A stretch of 64,000 nucleotides of DNA from NCBI RefSeq assembly GCF_031143425.1, contig NC_090450.1, forward strand, positions 217,383,442-217,447,441. The letters are read 5' to 3'. The DNA comes from Pleurodeles waltl (Eukaryota; Chordata; Amphibia; Caudata; Salamandridae). Shown here one piece after another: positions 43,716 through 53,307 of this stretch; within the stretch, counting starts at the first letter, position 1, and every line of letters begins with the position of its first letter. The position numbers and the translations under genes were made by a program. Under the pieces are notes generated by a model that did no database searches, was not told where the DNA came from, and saw only the letters and a list, made by a program, of their open reading frames with translations.

Positions 43716-44645
43716 AGACCGCAATTCTACCCCCAAAGAAGCAGGGGCTTCAGAAACAAGGGAAAACGTAACTCCAGATTCTTTGCGCATGCCAGTAAGT
43801 CAACATTTCCATTCACCAATTCTACGGGGTTGTATTTCTCTGTGCCTGTCAAAATGGAGGGAACTCACAGTAGATCCCTGGGTTCTAAATACTGTTCAGG
43901 GATATGTTATAGAGGTCTTTTCAGAGCCTTTTCAGACAAATTTTCCTCCCCCCCTCAGTTTTCTCTTCAAATGACAGACTTAATTTCTTTAGAAATTCTA
44001 CAAAAACAGGCAATAACTCCTTGTTCTCTAGATCCTTCATGTTTTCTCAGCTCAGTTTTTCTAGTCCAGAAAAAGAACAAAAAGATGCGCCTGGTTAGCA
44101 ATCTAAAACAATTCAATCAGTTTGTACTTTATCGTCACTTCAAAATGGAAACTATCCTACATCTCAGGGGATACTTTGCTCCAGGGAGATTGGATGGTAA
44201 GGCTGGACCTTCAAAACGCATATCTTATGGTACCCATACACCCCGATTTCCAGAAATGTCTCCAATTCCAATGGGCCGGTCAGACTTACAATTTTACTTC
44301 CCTTCCTTTTGGCCTGTGTTCCGCTCCATTGTGCTTCACAAAACTAATAAAACCAGTAGCAGCCTTTCTCAGAGCTCGAGGCACCAGATTAATTATCTGA
44401 TCATGAATCAAAATCGCACTTCCCTTCTGTCCCAGGTACACCTCCAAACCTTTAGCGGAATTGGCAAAAGGGTTTTGGGAGTTCTGTCTTCAAAACAGAA
44501 TCTCGGTCCAAGCGGAGTATCTACGTGGCAACCTCAACTTTGTAGCGGATTGGTATTCTCGCCACTTCCAGGACTCCAGCAACTGGATGCTCAATTCACA
44601 GGTTTTCAACAACATTCTCTGCAAAATGGGGTCCCTTCCACATAG
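43716..44645 (+). pseudogene. DIRS RT/RNase H with internal deletion of the catalytic core
   Basis: VDPWVLNTVQGYVIEVF starts the RT. Frames change near 43970 (VFLVQKKNKKMRLVSNLKQF, YRHFKMETI) and near 44190 (WMVRLDLQNAYLMVPIHPDF, SLPFGLCSAPLCFTKLI). The frame ends at RGTRLII, exactly before the YLDD box, with a stop at 44401. Next comes the end of RNase H (AKGFWEFCLQNRISVQAEYL, NLNFVADWYSRHFQDSSNW). The RT palm aspartates, thumb and most of RNase H, roughly 0.8 kb by comparison with its relative, are gone. It cannot polymerise. Confidence 0.8.
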
Positions 44646-45938
44646 ATCTTTTTGCATACCGTCTCAATGCACAGCTCCCACAATTCTTCAGCTGGCATCT
44701 GGATCCACTAGCCCTTGCCTTCAATGCTTTTTCTCAGGATTGGTCTTCCTCCCACAATTACGCTTTTCCCCCCTTCATTTTGATTTCCAGAGTGCTGGTG
44801 CAGGTCAGATGTCAACAAGCCTCTCTAGTGCTCATAGTCCCCTCCTGGCACTCCCAGGTGTGGTTTCCCACTCTCCTGGAACTGTCAATCGAACCTCTGT
44901 TCCTAATCCCCTTGTTTCCAGATCTCTTAACCAATCCGCACAGCCTCCGCCACAACCTGATACTCCAGAGCGTCCTTACCCTTTCAGCTTGGAAAATATC
45001 GGGGAATCCCAACCTGGCGTTTCTATTTCGGCAGAAACTTCAAACTTAATTGACTTGGCAAGAGCTCCAGGAACAAAGAAAGCATATAGATCAGCTTGGT
45101 CTTGGCATAGCTGGTGTGTGGGAAAACACGTTGATCCCTTTACAGCAGATGTAACTATGATTGTCAACTTCCTGGCGGCAGAGGCCAGCAAAGGTAAATC
45201 CTTTCGCACTATTAACCTGTATAGATCTGCAATCTCTTCCTCACACTCTTACTTCCAGGGAAAACCGGTTGGAGAGCATCCTTTGGTCTGCTGTCTTCTA
45301 AAGGGAGTAACATTTTCCAGTCCTCCGAAACCTAAATACAGTTCGTTATGAGATGTTAATGCTGTGTTGAATTTGTTTGTTTCCTGGCCAAACAATTCTT
45401 TGTTATCATTAAAACAGCTTTCTGCAAAGCTCACCATGCTTTTATGCTTAGTGTCTTTCAAACGTTTATCTGATGTTAGAGCTCTAGATGTTACAGCTCG
45501 TCATTTTACACCCTCTGGTGTTATGTTTAATGTGTTTAGGCGTACTAAGACTAACCTTTCTTCAGTTTTTTATCCCTTTTTTCCTGATCACCCTAAACTA
45601 TGTGTAGGCCAATGCTTAAAAGTTTATGAACAACAGACAGCCGTCTGAGAAATTCCTCCTCTACCCAACTCCTGATTTCTTCCAGAAAGCCTTTCAATCC
45701 TGTGTCCTCTCCTACCTTGGCTCGCTGGGTTCGTTGGGTTATGTCCCTTGCTGGCATTGATACCTCCTCCTTTGAAGCCCATTTGGCTAGAGGAGCCATG
45801 GCGTCCAAAGCCTTTTGGGCTGGTTCTCGCCTGGAGGATATTCTCAGATCGGCTGACTGGTCTAATGACAATGTTTTTAGAGTTTTCTATTATAAACCAA
45901 TTCATCATGCCTCTCTAAATGTGATCGATACGCTTTAA
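44640..45938 (+). pseudogene. DIRS tyrosine recombinase, one stop and one frameshift
   Basis: The start overlaps the RT/RNase H tail in another frame. Recognisable blocks: LIDLARAPGTKKAYRSAW (N-terminal domain), TINLYRSAISS, a TGA at 45349 where Trp is expected (KYSSL-stop-DVNAVL), LVSFKRLSDVRALDVTA (box I Arg) and FRRTKTN. After a frameshift near 45635 come SSPTLARWVRWVMS, AHLARGAMAS (HxxR) and VFRVFYYKPIHHAS with the nucleophilic Tyr. All catalytic residues remain. Confidence 0.82.
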
Positions 45939-45941
45939 AAT

Positions 45942-46045
45942 AGCATAATAGGAGCCTCCGGTCTTGCCATAAAATGTAGATTTTCCTAGTAGTTTATGAA
46001 GGAAAGTCTTAATTGTATTAAAGACAAGGAGGCGAGTATTATCCC
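45942..46045. repeat. Internal complementary region of the second DIRS
   Basis: GCATAATAGGAGCCTCC and CTTGCCATAAAAT are complementary to the left edge (41766-41796). AGATTTTCCTAGTAG through AAGGAGGCGAGTATTAT is complementary to the right edge (46500-46562). It therefore spells the circle junction of the element. Confidence 0.88.
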
Positions 46046-46317
46046 TCCTCTACACATGCTAACGCTCTTGTTTTGTTACCCTCACTTCCAGCATCTACAT
46101 CGACGCAACAGACCTCTTCTGAGAGATCCTTCCTCTGTTTCTTCATCTACATCGTCTTCTGATCCACCTGCCTTCAGGAACATTCAGTTGTTGGATCAGC
46201 ACACGCTTCCGGATTTTCTTCAGAGACTTGTGTTCATTCTACAGGAAATTTTACCGCTTTGCCTGGCTATTTGCATTTGTTGTTTTATTATTCTGTTATT
46301 TGTTAGTTATTAACCTC

Positions 46318-46566
46318 GCAGAAGAAAAGAGGGCTGTTCTCAGTCAAGATAGGTATTATTAGAGTGGATTGTTAGTGATTGGTGCATTACTTTGAACTAC
46401 CTCTTGATCCCCATTGGCTACTTTAGTTCGCCTTATGGGATCAGTAGTTTTATTCTTGACTGCAGCTGCTATTAGAAAGAAAGAAAAGACTAAAGCATAA
46501 CACTCGCCTCCGTGTCATTAATAAAATTAAGACTTAACTTCATAAATTACTAGGAAAATCTACATT
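46318..46566. repeat. Right inverted terminal repeat of the second DIRS
   Basis: Near-perfect inverse of 41785-41985 over about 200 bp (AGGGCTGTTCTCAGTCAAGA to TAAAGCATAACACTCGCC), with a few substitutions and a short indel in the GATCCCCATTGG stretch. Confidence 0.88.
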
Positions 46567-46824
46567 AAACAGAAAAACAATGAAGACAAACTAAAAGAAA
46601 ACATAACTTACTTTAAAAATGTACAACCCCAGACATTAAATTATAGTGTTAATGAACCCTTCTTTTTTAAAACAAACTATTCAAACCAAATACATTAAAA
46701 CTTCACTTAACAGACAAAAGACATTCACACTTCTCACAAAGTACTTAACCCCTTTAATGCGGGTGTCGGCAACTGGCCGAAGCCCGAACTACCTCCCTGG
46801 TGCGGGTCACGACCAGTGATCCAT

Positions 46825-46849
46825 CTACAAGGATATATCTATAGATAGA

Positions 46850-46927
<78 letters not shown>

Positions 46928-46983
46928 TAGATAGATAGATATAGATATATATCTATAGATATAGATGTATATCTATATATATA

Positions 46984-47026
<43 letters not shown>

Positions 47027-47080
47027 TATATATATATATATATAGATATATCCATGTAGATAGATATATCTATCTATCTA

Positions 47081-47131
<51 letters not shown>

Positions 47132-47210
47132 CGCTTTTATCAGTGCATGTGTGGTTTCACTGGGGGCTGCAATCGGCCCCCAGGAAAACCAGACCCACAT
47201 TTAAAAGTGA

Positions 47211-47245
<35 letters not shown>

Positions 47246-47250
47246 TTGCC
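46825..47250. repeat. (TA)n microsatellite, two blocks
   Basis: 46825-47127 is almost pure TATA/TAGA sequence with self-complementary AT runs; 47211-47242 is a shorter block. The Ile/Tyr ORFs here are artefacts. Confidence 0.95.
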
Positions 47251-48639
47251 ACCAGTTGTCTTGCAGTTGCAGCTTGCGTCTTCAAAGCAGTGCACATACT
47301 TCAACTGATGCATTTCAACTGTAGCTTTTAGGCAGAAATAAAGAAGTCAAGTAAGTCTTGTGATTATGGTTCTGCTACAAAAGGATCAGACTTTTGTCTA
47401 GTGGCAGTTTTAGTGCCATAAAGAAGCGCAGAAGGTTTATATGACTACTGCAAAGAGCAAACCTATATTTTATGTAAATAGCTGAGTACGTTAGTAAAGT
47501 CAGCCACTACCTGTGCGATAATACAAATGAAATGTATGTGAGGTGTAGGGGTGGCTATGGAGAGATGAACAGTACATTTGCTGGGTGGTAATAAGGGAAT
47601 CCGAGGAGGAGGACATGGGAGCACCAATAATGATTGTTGGACTGGGAGAAGGAGGTGCTAAAGACTGTGACGAATAGTATATGACAAGGTGTTTGAGTAT
47701 ATTGAAAGAACGTGCTGATTGAGGGAAGAAGCGCAGGTAATGTGGCCTCTACTGTTGCACGTATCACACACACACACACCAACAATTTTGTGACTGTCTA
47801 TGTAGGCTAGCGTTTTGGAGCAACAGTTTAGCCATTTGCAGAGATGGCATCTTGATGGATGACTACTGCTGACGTCACTCTGGTTGTAGAGGACAGCTCT
47901 GACATAGGATCAGAGACTGAGACAGCAGATACTGAGACAGCATCTGAGGGATAGGAAAATGGCGCAGACTCTGGGAGTGATTTTTCAGTTGGAGGAGTCC
48001 CATTGGATAACTCCTTCCAGGTAATTGTGAGGGAGGTGATGAGGGCAGTCCTGTTGTCCCTTCGCAAGCACAGTCTGTTCAACAGGGCAATAGTGGGTTA
48101 GCCCAACCCAGAGAGCAGGTGAATGCAGGGGCAAGCACAGAGAAGGTGCTCTCTTGGGAGCTTCGCAATTTAGTTCAGCCCCGAATTCCACTACCCAAAT
48201 TGTATCGTGAAGACATCAAAATTATCTATCACAAAACAAACTGGTTTTGTAAGGCAGGCACCTGTGTTTTTGGTCCTGGGTTCGGCGGCTATATGGGGAA
48301 ACATGCTAAACCCAAACATTTCTGGAAACTAGACATCCGGGGGAGTCCACAGAGGGGTGACTTGTGTGGATTCTCCAAAGTTTTCTTACCCAGAATACCC
48401 TGCAAAGCTGAAATGTTGAATACAAACTCTATTTTTCTTGCATTTCTGTCACACAAACGACAGGAATATGCTGCGATCCACAAAATTCCTACCACCCAGT
48501 GATTCCTCACCTGTCCTGATAAAAACACTACCCCACTTGAGTGCCTATACCTTAGTGTCTGCGTAAGGAATGGATCACCCCAGGGTCAACAGTTGCCTCA
48601 TGTAAGTACCAACATTGACCGTTGTGTGATCTATTCCTG

Positions 48640-49500
48640 TCTCGGGCCCTAGGCCTACCCACACAAGTGAGGTACCATTTTTATCGGGAGACTTGGGGGA
48701 ATGCTGGGTGGAAGGACATTTGTGGCTCCTCTCAGATTCCAGAACTTTCTATCACCGAAATGTGAGGAAAAAGTGTTTTTTTCTCTAAATATTGAGGTTA
48801 GCAAAGGATTCTGGGTAACAGAACCCAATCAGAGCCCCACAAGTCACCCCATCTTGGATTACCGTAGGAGTCTAGTTTTCAAAACTGTGCAGGTTTGCTA
48901 GGTTTCCCTAGGTGCCAGCTGAGCTAGAAGCCAAAATCCACAGCTAGGCACTTTGCAAAAAACAGCTCTGTTTTCTTTGTGAAAATGTGATGTGTCCACG
49001 TTGAGTTTTGGGGCATTTCCTGTCGCGGGCCCTAGGCCTACCCCCACAACTGAGTACCATTTTTATCAGGAGACTTGGGGGAACGCTGGGTGGAAGGACA
49101 TTTGTGGCTCCTTTCAGATTCCAGAGCTTTCTGTCACCGAAATGTGAGGAAAAAGTGTTTTTTGGGCCACATTTTGAGGTTTGCAAAGGATTCTGGGTAA
49201 CAGAACATGATCAGAGCCCCACAAGTCAGCCCATCCTGGATTCCCCTAGGTCTCTAGTATTAAAAAATGTGCAGGTTTGGTAGGTTTCCCTACGTGCCGG
49301 CTGAGCTAGAGGCCAAAATCCACAGCTAGGTACTTTGCAAAAAACACATCAGATTTCAATGTAAAAATGTGATGTGTCCATATTGCCTTTCCTGTCGCGA
49401 GCGTTAGGCCTACCCACGCAAGTGAGGTACCATTTTTATCGGGGGACTTGGAGGAACACAGAATAGCACAACAAGTGTTATTTTCCCTTGTCTTTCTCAA
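48640..49500. repeat. Tandem 370-380 bp units within the unclassified repeat
   Basis: TAGGCCTACCC recurs at about 48651, 49033 and 49405. Each is followed by GAG(G)TACCATTTTTATC, GGGAGACTTGGGGGAA and, in the first two, GCTGGGTGGAAGGACATTTG and GATTCTGGGTAACAGAAC. The third copy diverges after 49460. Confidence 0.85.
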
Positions 49501-50494
49501 AATTTTTTCCTTCCAAATGTAAGACAGTGTGTAAAAAAGACATCTATTTGAGAAATGGCCTGTAATTCACATGCTAGTATGGGCACCCCGGAATTCAGAG
49601 ATAGGAAAATAACCACTGCTGCTCAATACCTTATTTTATGCCCATTTTGGAAACACAAAGGTTTTCTTGATATCTATTTTTCACTCTTTATATTTCAGCA
49701 AATGAATTGCTGTACACCTCGTATAGAATGCAAACCCACTGTAAGGTGCAGCTCATTTATTGCCTCTGGGTACCTGGGGATCTTGATGGACCTACAAGCC
49801 TTATATATCCCTGCAACCAGAAGAGTCCAGCACATGTAACAGTATATTGCTTTAAAAGATCTGACATTGCAGGAAAAAGTTACAGAGTAAAACGCTGAGA
49901 AAAATGGCTATTTTTTTCAGCTCAATTTTAATATTTTTTTTTCCAGCTGTTATTTTCTCTAGGGAAACCTTGTAGGATCTACACAAATGACCCCTTGCTG
50001 AATTCAGAATTTTGTCTACTTTTCAGAAACACTTAGCTGTCCGGGATCCAGTGTTGGTTTAACACCCATTCCTGTCACTAACTGGAAGGAGGATGAAAGC
50101 ACCAAAAATAGTAAAAATGAAGTATGTCCCAGTAAAATGCCAAAATTGTGTTGAAAAATGTGGTTTTCTGATTCAACTCTGCCTGTTCCTGAAAGCTGGG
50201 AAGATGGTAATTTTAGCATCGCAAACCCTTTGTTGATGCCATTTTCAGGTTAAAAATCACAAGCCTTCTTCGGCAGACCTTTTTTCCCATTTAAAATTAA
50301 AAAAAAAAAATGTAGGTGTATTTAGGCCAATTTCTTGGTCTCCTCCAGGGGAACCCAGAATCTTTGGGTACCTTTATAATCCCTAGGATGTTGGAAAAAA
50401 AGTACGCAAATTTGGCGTGGATAGCTTATGTGGACAAAAAGGCCTAAGCGCAAACTACCCCAATTAGCCAAAAAAGGGCTCAGAACGGGGGGGG

Positions 50495-50644
50495 GGGGGA
50501 GGACCAGCAGCGAGGACTGTGAGTTCTCTGGGTTTATAGTGTTGAAGATTCTAATGTTCTATGTTCTGATGGTATTTTAAAGTGCTGCTGCGAGTGATAG
50601 CAATAAAGGATTATGCATTTTGTTAGCCTCTGGTTCTTGCCATA
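50495..50644. repeat. Right inverted terminal repeat of the minus-strand DIRS
   Basis: GAGTTCTCTGGGTTTATAG and GCAATAAAGGATTATGCAT are the inverse of 21255-21360. The outer edge CTTGCCATAAAAT corresponds to the right half of the internal complementary region at 21640. Confidence 0.85.
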
Positions 50645-50953
50645 AAATCAAATATTAAAACACATATGAATGAACTAATAAGCCTCTTCTGTGATTGCAC
50701 CTTCAATAATACGATTTTGATGCTCCACTTTACATTAGTAACTTTAAGGCACATGATATATGTATTGTCGATTGCATTACTACATCACACCAGGGATGGA
50801 TAATGGTACAACCAAAATTATCCATCACCTATGCCCCCTCTGATGTCACGTAAGTAATCACTATCTTCAAAAAACGATTTACCTTTCATTAACTATAGAC
50901 TCAAATGAACTCACCTGCAAAGAAAGAATATTGAAACAAAGGCAAAACTCCAC

Positions 50954-51745
50954 ATTAAATGTTAAACACGAGAGACCAAGGCTTTGATTTAAGAGGCCTA
51001 TTACCTCCTTGTGCTACATTGGTGTCATTTTTTATGCAGCTAATGTGGCCCAACGAGGCCAAATTCACCACCCAATATTTACATATTTGTAACACCTTGT
51101 GCCACATTATGCCTGCGCCAGGCATAATGTATGCAAGGGGGGGAGGGATAAAAATCTAGGAGATTGCACTGTGCCGGTTTTAGTGGCTATTTTTGACTCC
51201 TGCACAGAGCAGGCGTTAAAAGAGGGCATACCATTGTTTTTAATGGGCCCCTATGTACTCTGCAGGATTGGTGCTAATCCTGCACAGTACATCAATAGCA
51301 TAAAAAATGTGATGCTATTGCCCCTACCCTGCGCCACGGTGCACTGTGTATTAAATGTTAAACACGAGAGACCAAGGCTTTGATTTAAGAGGCCTATTAC
51401 CTCCTTGTGCTACATTGGTGTCATTTTTTATGCAGCTAATGTGGCCCAACGAGGCCAAATTCACCACCCAATATTTACATATTTGTAACACCTTGTGCCA
51501 CATTATGCCTGCGCCAGGCATAATGTATGCAAGGGGGGGAGGGATAAAAATCTAGGAGATTGCACTGTGCCGGTTTTAGTGGCTATTTTTGACTCCTGCA
51601 CAGAGCAGGCGTTAAAAGAGGGCATACCATTGTTTTTAATGCGCCCCTATGTACTCTGCAGGATTGGTGCTAATCCTGCAAAGTACATCAATAGCATAAA
51701 AAATGTGATGCTATTGCCCCTACCCTGCGCCACGGTGCACCGTGT
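50954..51745. repeat. 396-bp direct tandem duplication
   Basis: ATTAAATGTTAAACACGAGAG occurs at 50954 and 51350; a third ATTAAAT follows at 51746. The copies differ at about three bases (GGGCCCC/GCGCCCC, CACAGTAC/CAAAGTAC, CACTGTG/CACCGTG). The 7-bp ATTAAAT at each boundary suggests replication slippage or unequal exchange. Confidence 0.93.
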
Positions 51746-51848
51746 ATTAAATATGGTGCACACATGGTGGACGTAGGGTGGGACTAAGGGTGTGCAAGTA
51801 AAGTGGTGCTGCATTGGATGCAGCGCCACTTTTCTTAAATTTGGGCCC
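50980..51848. mobile_element. Foldback element of copy B, internally duplicated
   Basis: It starts GGCTTTGATTTAAGAGGCC and ends TTTCTTAAATTTGGGCCC. It holds CATTATGCCTGCGCCAGGCATAATG (a near-perfect palindrome at 51112-51129 and again at 51508) and GATTGGTGCTAATCC. Same family as 131-1488 and 11791-20981. Confidence 0.65.
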
Positions 51849-52225
51849 AAATGTTTCAGTCCTTTAGCTATGCGAACTGAACAAAACATCAAATGCTCAT
51901 TCGAAATACATGATGATAAGTGCATCCTACAAATATAAACGAAAGCAGGAACTTTAAAATAAACATAATTATATGCAATTCAACATAGCAATATAAATCA
52001 AAATACATTATTATAAATGTGCACGAGTACTACAATTCAGCATGTTAAAATCAAACATTAGAACACACAAATACATGAACTACTAATCTTCTTCTCTGAA
52101 TGTACCTTCTTCAATAACACAATTTAAATGCTCCACTGTACATTAGTAAAGTTAAGGCACACTATTGTCGAGTACATTAATATATCAATCCTGTAACACA
52201 TGATCGTACTATCAAAATTATGCAT

Positions 52226-53307
52226 CACCAGCGATGGAGAAGAATGCGAAACTGCTTGCATTGCTAATTGGCAAAATGGTTCCAAAGAATCTATGAGAAC
52301 CTATTTTGGAAATTCAACAAATGTATGTTAGAATTTTCGACTCTGCCAGTAAGAGGTTTGAATTCACAATAATGATTTGTTTCATTGTTAGGAAATATAG
52401 CAGGGGACAGCCTGACCCAAGGGCCCCCTACAAAGTCTTGTGAACAAAATCTTGTGAGATTGTGGCTTTTGTTGTTGATCTCGTGGCTTTTGTTATTGAT
52501 CTCACAAGCCTTAAGAGAGGCAATTTTGCATTAAACCTCTTGGTCTGCAGAAACAAAATCACAGAATGCTGCCCTGGACGTCTTAGATTCAAGCTAACCC
52601 TCATGTTCAAACTACCAGATAGGAAAGCCTTCATTTTATGTGTTGCTGTGGAAACCTGATTTACTTTGTATTTAGAGTTCATGTGTGAGATAAAAGATTG
52701 ACTGTGATATAAAATATGGCAATTCGCTGTAGTTTTGAGATTTTAACAGGGTTGCACTGGGACAGATAATAGGCCTGGGTACCAAGGTAAATGTAGTCCC
52801 CCCTTAATGACTCAAATAGCCAAATAAGTGCCCCAGATTTGCAAATTTTCAATTTATATGGGGGCATAGATATTTTGCAAGGTATAGAAAACTGTATACA
52901 TTTATGCTTAATGCAGGCAATGTTTGAGGATATGATCGGGAATTCAACAATAAAAATCATCCCACCAGACCATAAAACAGGCCCACATACAACCAACAGA
53001 CCGGCCAACACACTTACTTGTTAGACCAGTCCATCAGGCACTGCCCAATTGCCCAATAGGTCAGTCCAACACTGGATGCAAAATAGCCTCCGGCAGCTGC
53101 TTCTCCTTTGCAAAACAGTGAATTGCATACAGCACAATGGAGGAATTATCTAGGGGGTGGGATGGTACACCTACCAGGTTATAGGATGTGGTGAGAGAGG
53201 GCGATTCATTATCAGCCCTCATGTATAGTAGTAATTACAATGCTTCAGACAGACATCTAAAAGTGTCAGTTTCCAAGCCTAAGCAGTTCAAATTCTCAGA
53301 AGACAGA
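52226..53307. other. Spacer with an old dispersed repeat
   Basis: No gene is seen. 52428-52520 has repeated CTTGTGA and GTGGCTTTTGTT(A/G)TTGATCTC words (short local duplication). 52745-52965 is copy 2 of the dispersed repeat at 5985-6215. The minus ORF at 52679-53011 reads through it but has no known domain. Confidence 0.5.

Larger units (their letters stand above)
41764..46566 (+). mobile_element. Second DIRS-type element, inserted in the first
   Basis: Inverted terminal repeats at 41764-41985 and 46318-46566 share AGCAGCTGCAGTCAAGAATAA, GATCCCATAAGGCGAAC and CACCAATCACTAACAATCC. The internal complementary region lies at 45942-46045. Genes are gag, RT with a large internal deletion, and tyrosine recombinase, all plus strand. 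At 4.8 kb it is shorter than the approximately 5.8-kb relative, consistent with the deletion. No target duplication is seen, as expected for DIRS elements. Confidence 0.88.
46745..50490. mobile_element. Unclassified interspersed repeat inserted in the first DIRS
   Basis: It begins TTAACCCCTTTAATGCGGG at 46745, and the DIRS ITR resumes after a G-run near 50490. The TTAA at the left edge suggests a piggyBac-type target, but I cannot find a matching right TTAA or a TIR. Contents: a (TA)n tract, a central unique part, and three tandem 370-380 bp units. ORFs are short and domainless, so any transposase is elsewhere. Confidence 0.5.
21185..50644 (-). mobile_element. DIRS-type tyrosine-recombinase retrotransposon, interrupted by three insertions
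   Basis: Inverted terminal repeats lie at 21185-21360 and about 50495-50644 and share TCAACACTATAAACCCAGAG. An internal complementary region at 21568-21672 joins the outer edges of both, the DIRS hallmark. Minus-strand gag, RT/RNase H and tyrosine recombinase genes follow in order. Insertions are a Harbinger at 23703-38832, a DIRS element at 41764-46566 and a repeat at about 46745-50490. Without them the element is about 5.8 kb. The uninterrupted target is preserved in the sister copy near 52045, and there is no target duplication beyond an ambiguous AAAT. All genes are broken. Confidence 0.88.
50645..52225. repeat. Locus duplication: end of copy A, then copy B
   Basis: 50645-50862 continues copy A after the DIRS insertion (CACATATGAATGAACTAATAAG to ACCAAAATTATCCATCACC). 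Copy B begins at 50863 and repeats the order: foldback element, AAATGTTTCAGTCCTTTAG, the CAACATAGCAATATAAATC stretch, then the equivalent of 50645-50862 at 52050-52225. Copy B lacks the DIRS and LTR insertions and so shows their empty sites. Confidence 0.75.

Noticed and set aside
46825..47055. Ile/Tyr-only ORF
   Set aside because: Pure (TA)n microsatellite.
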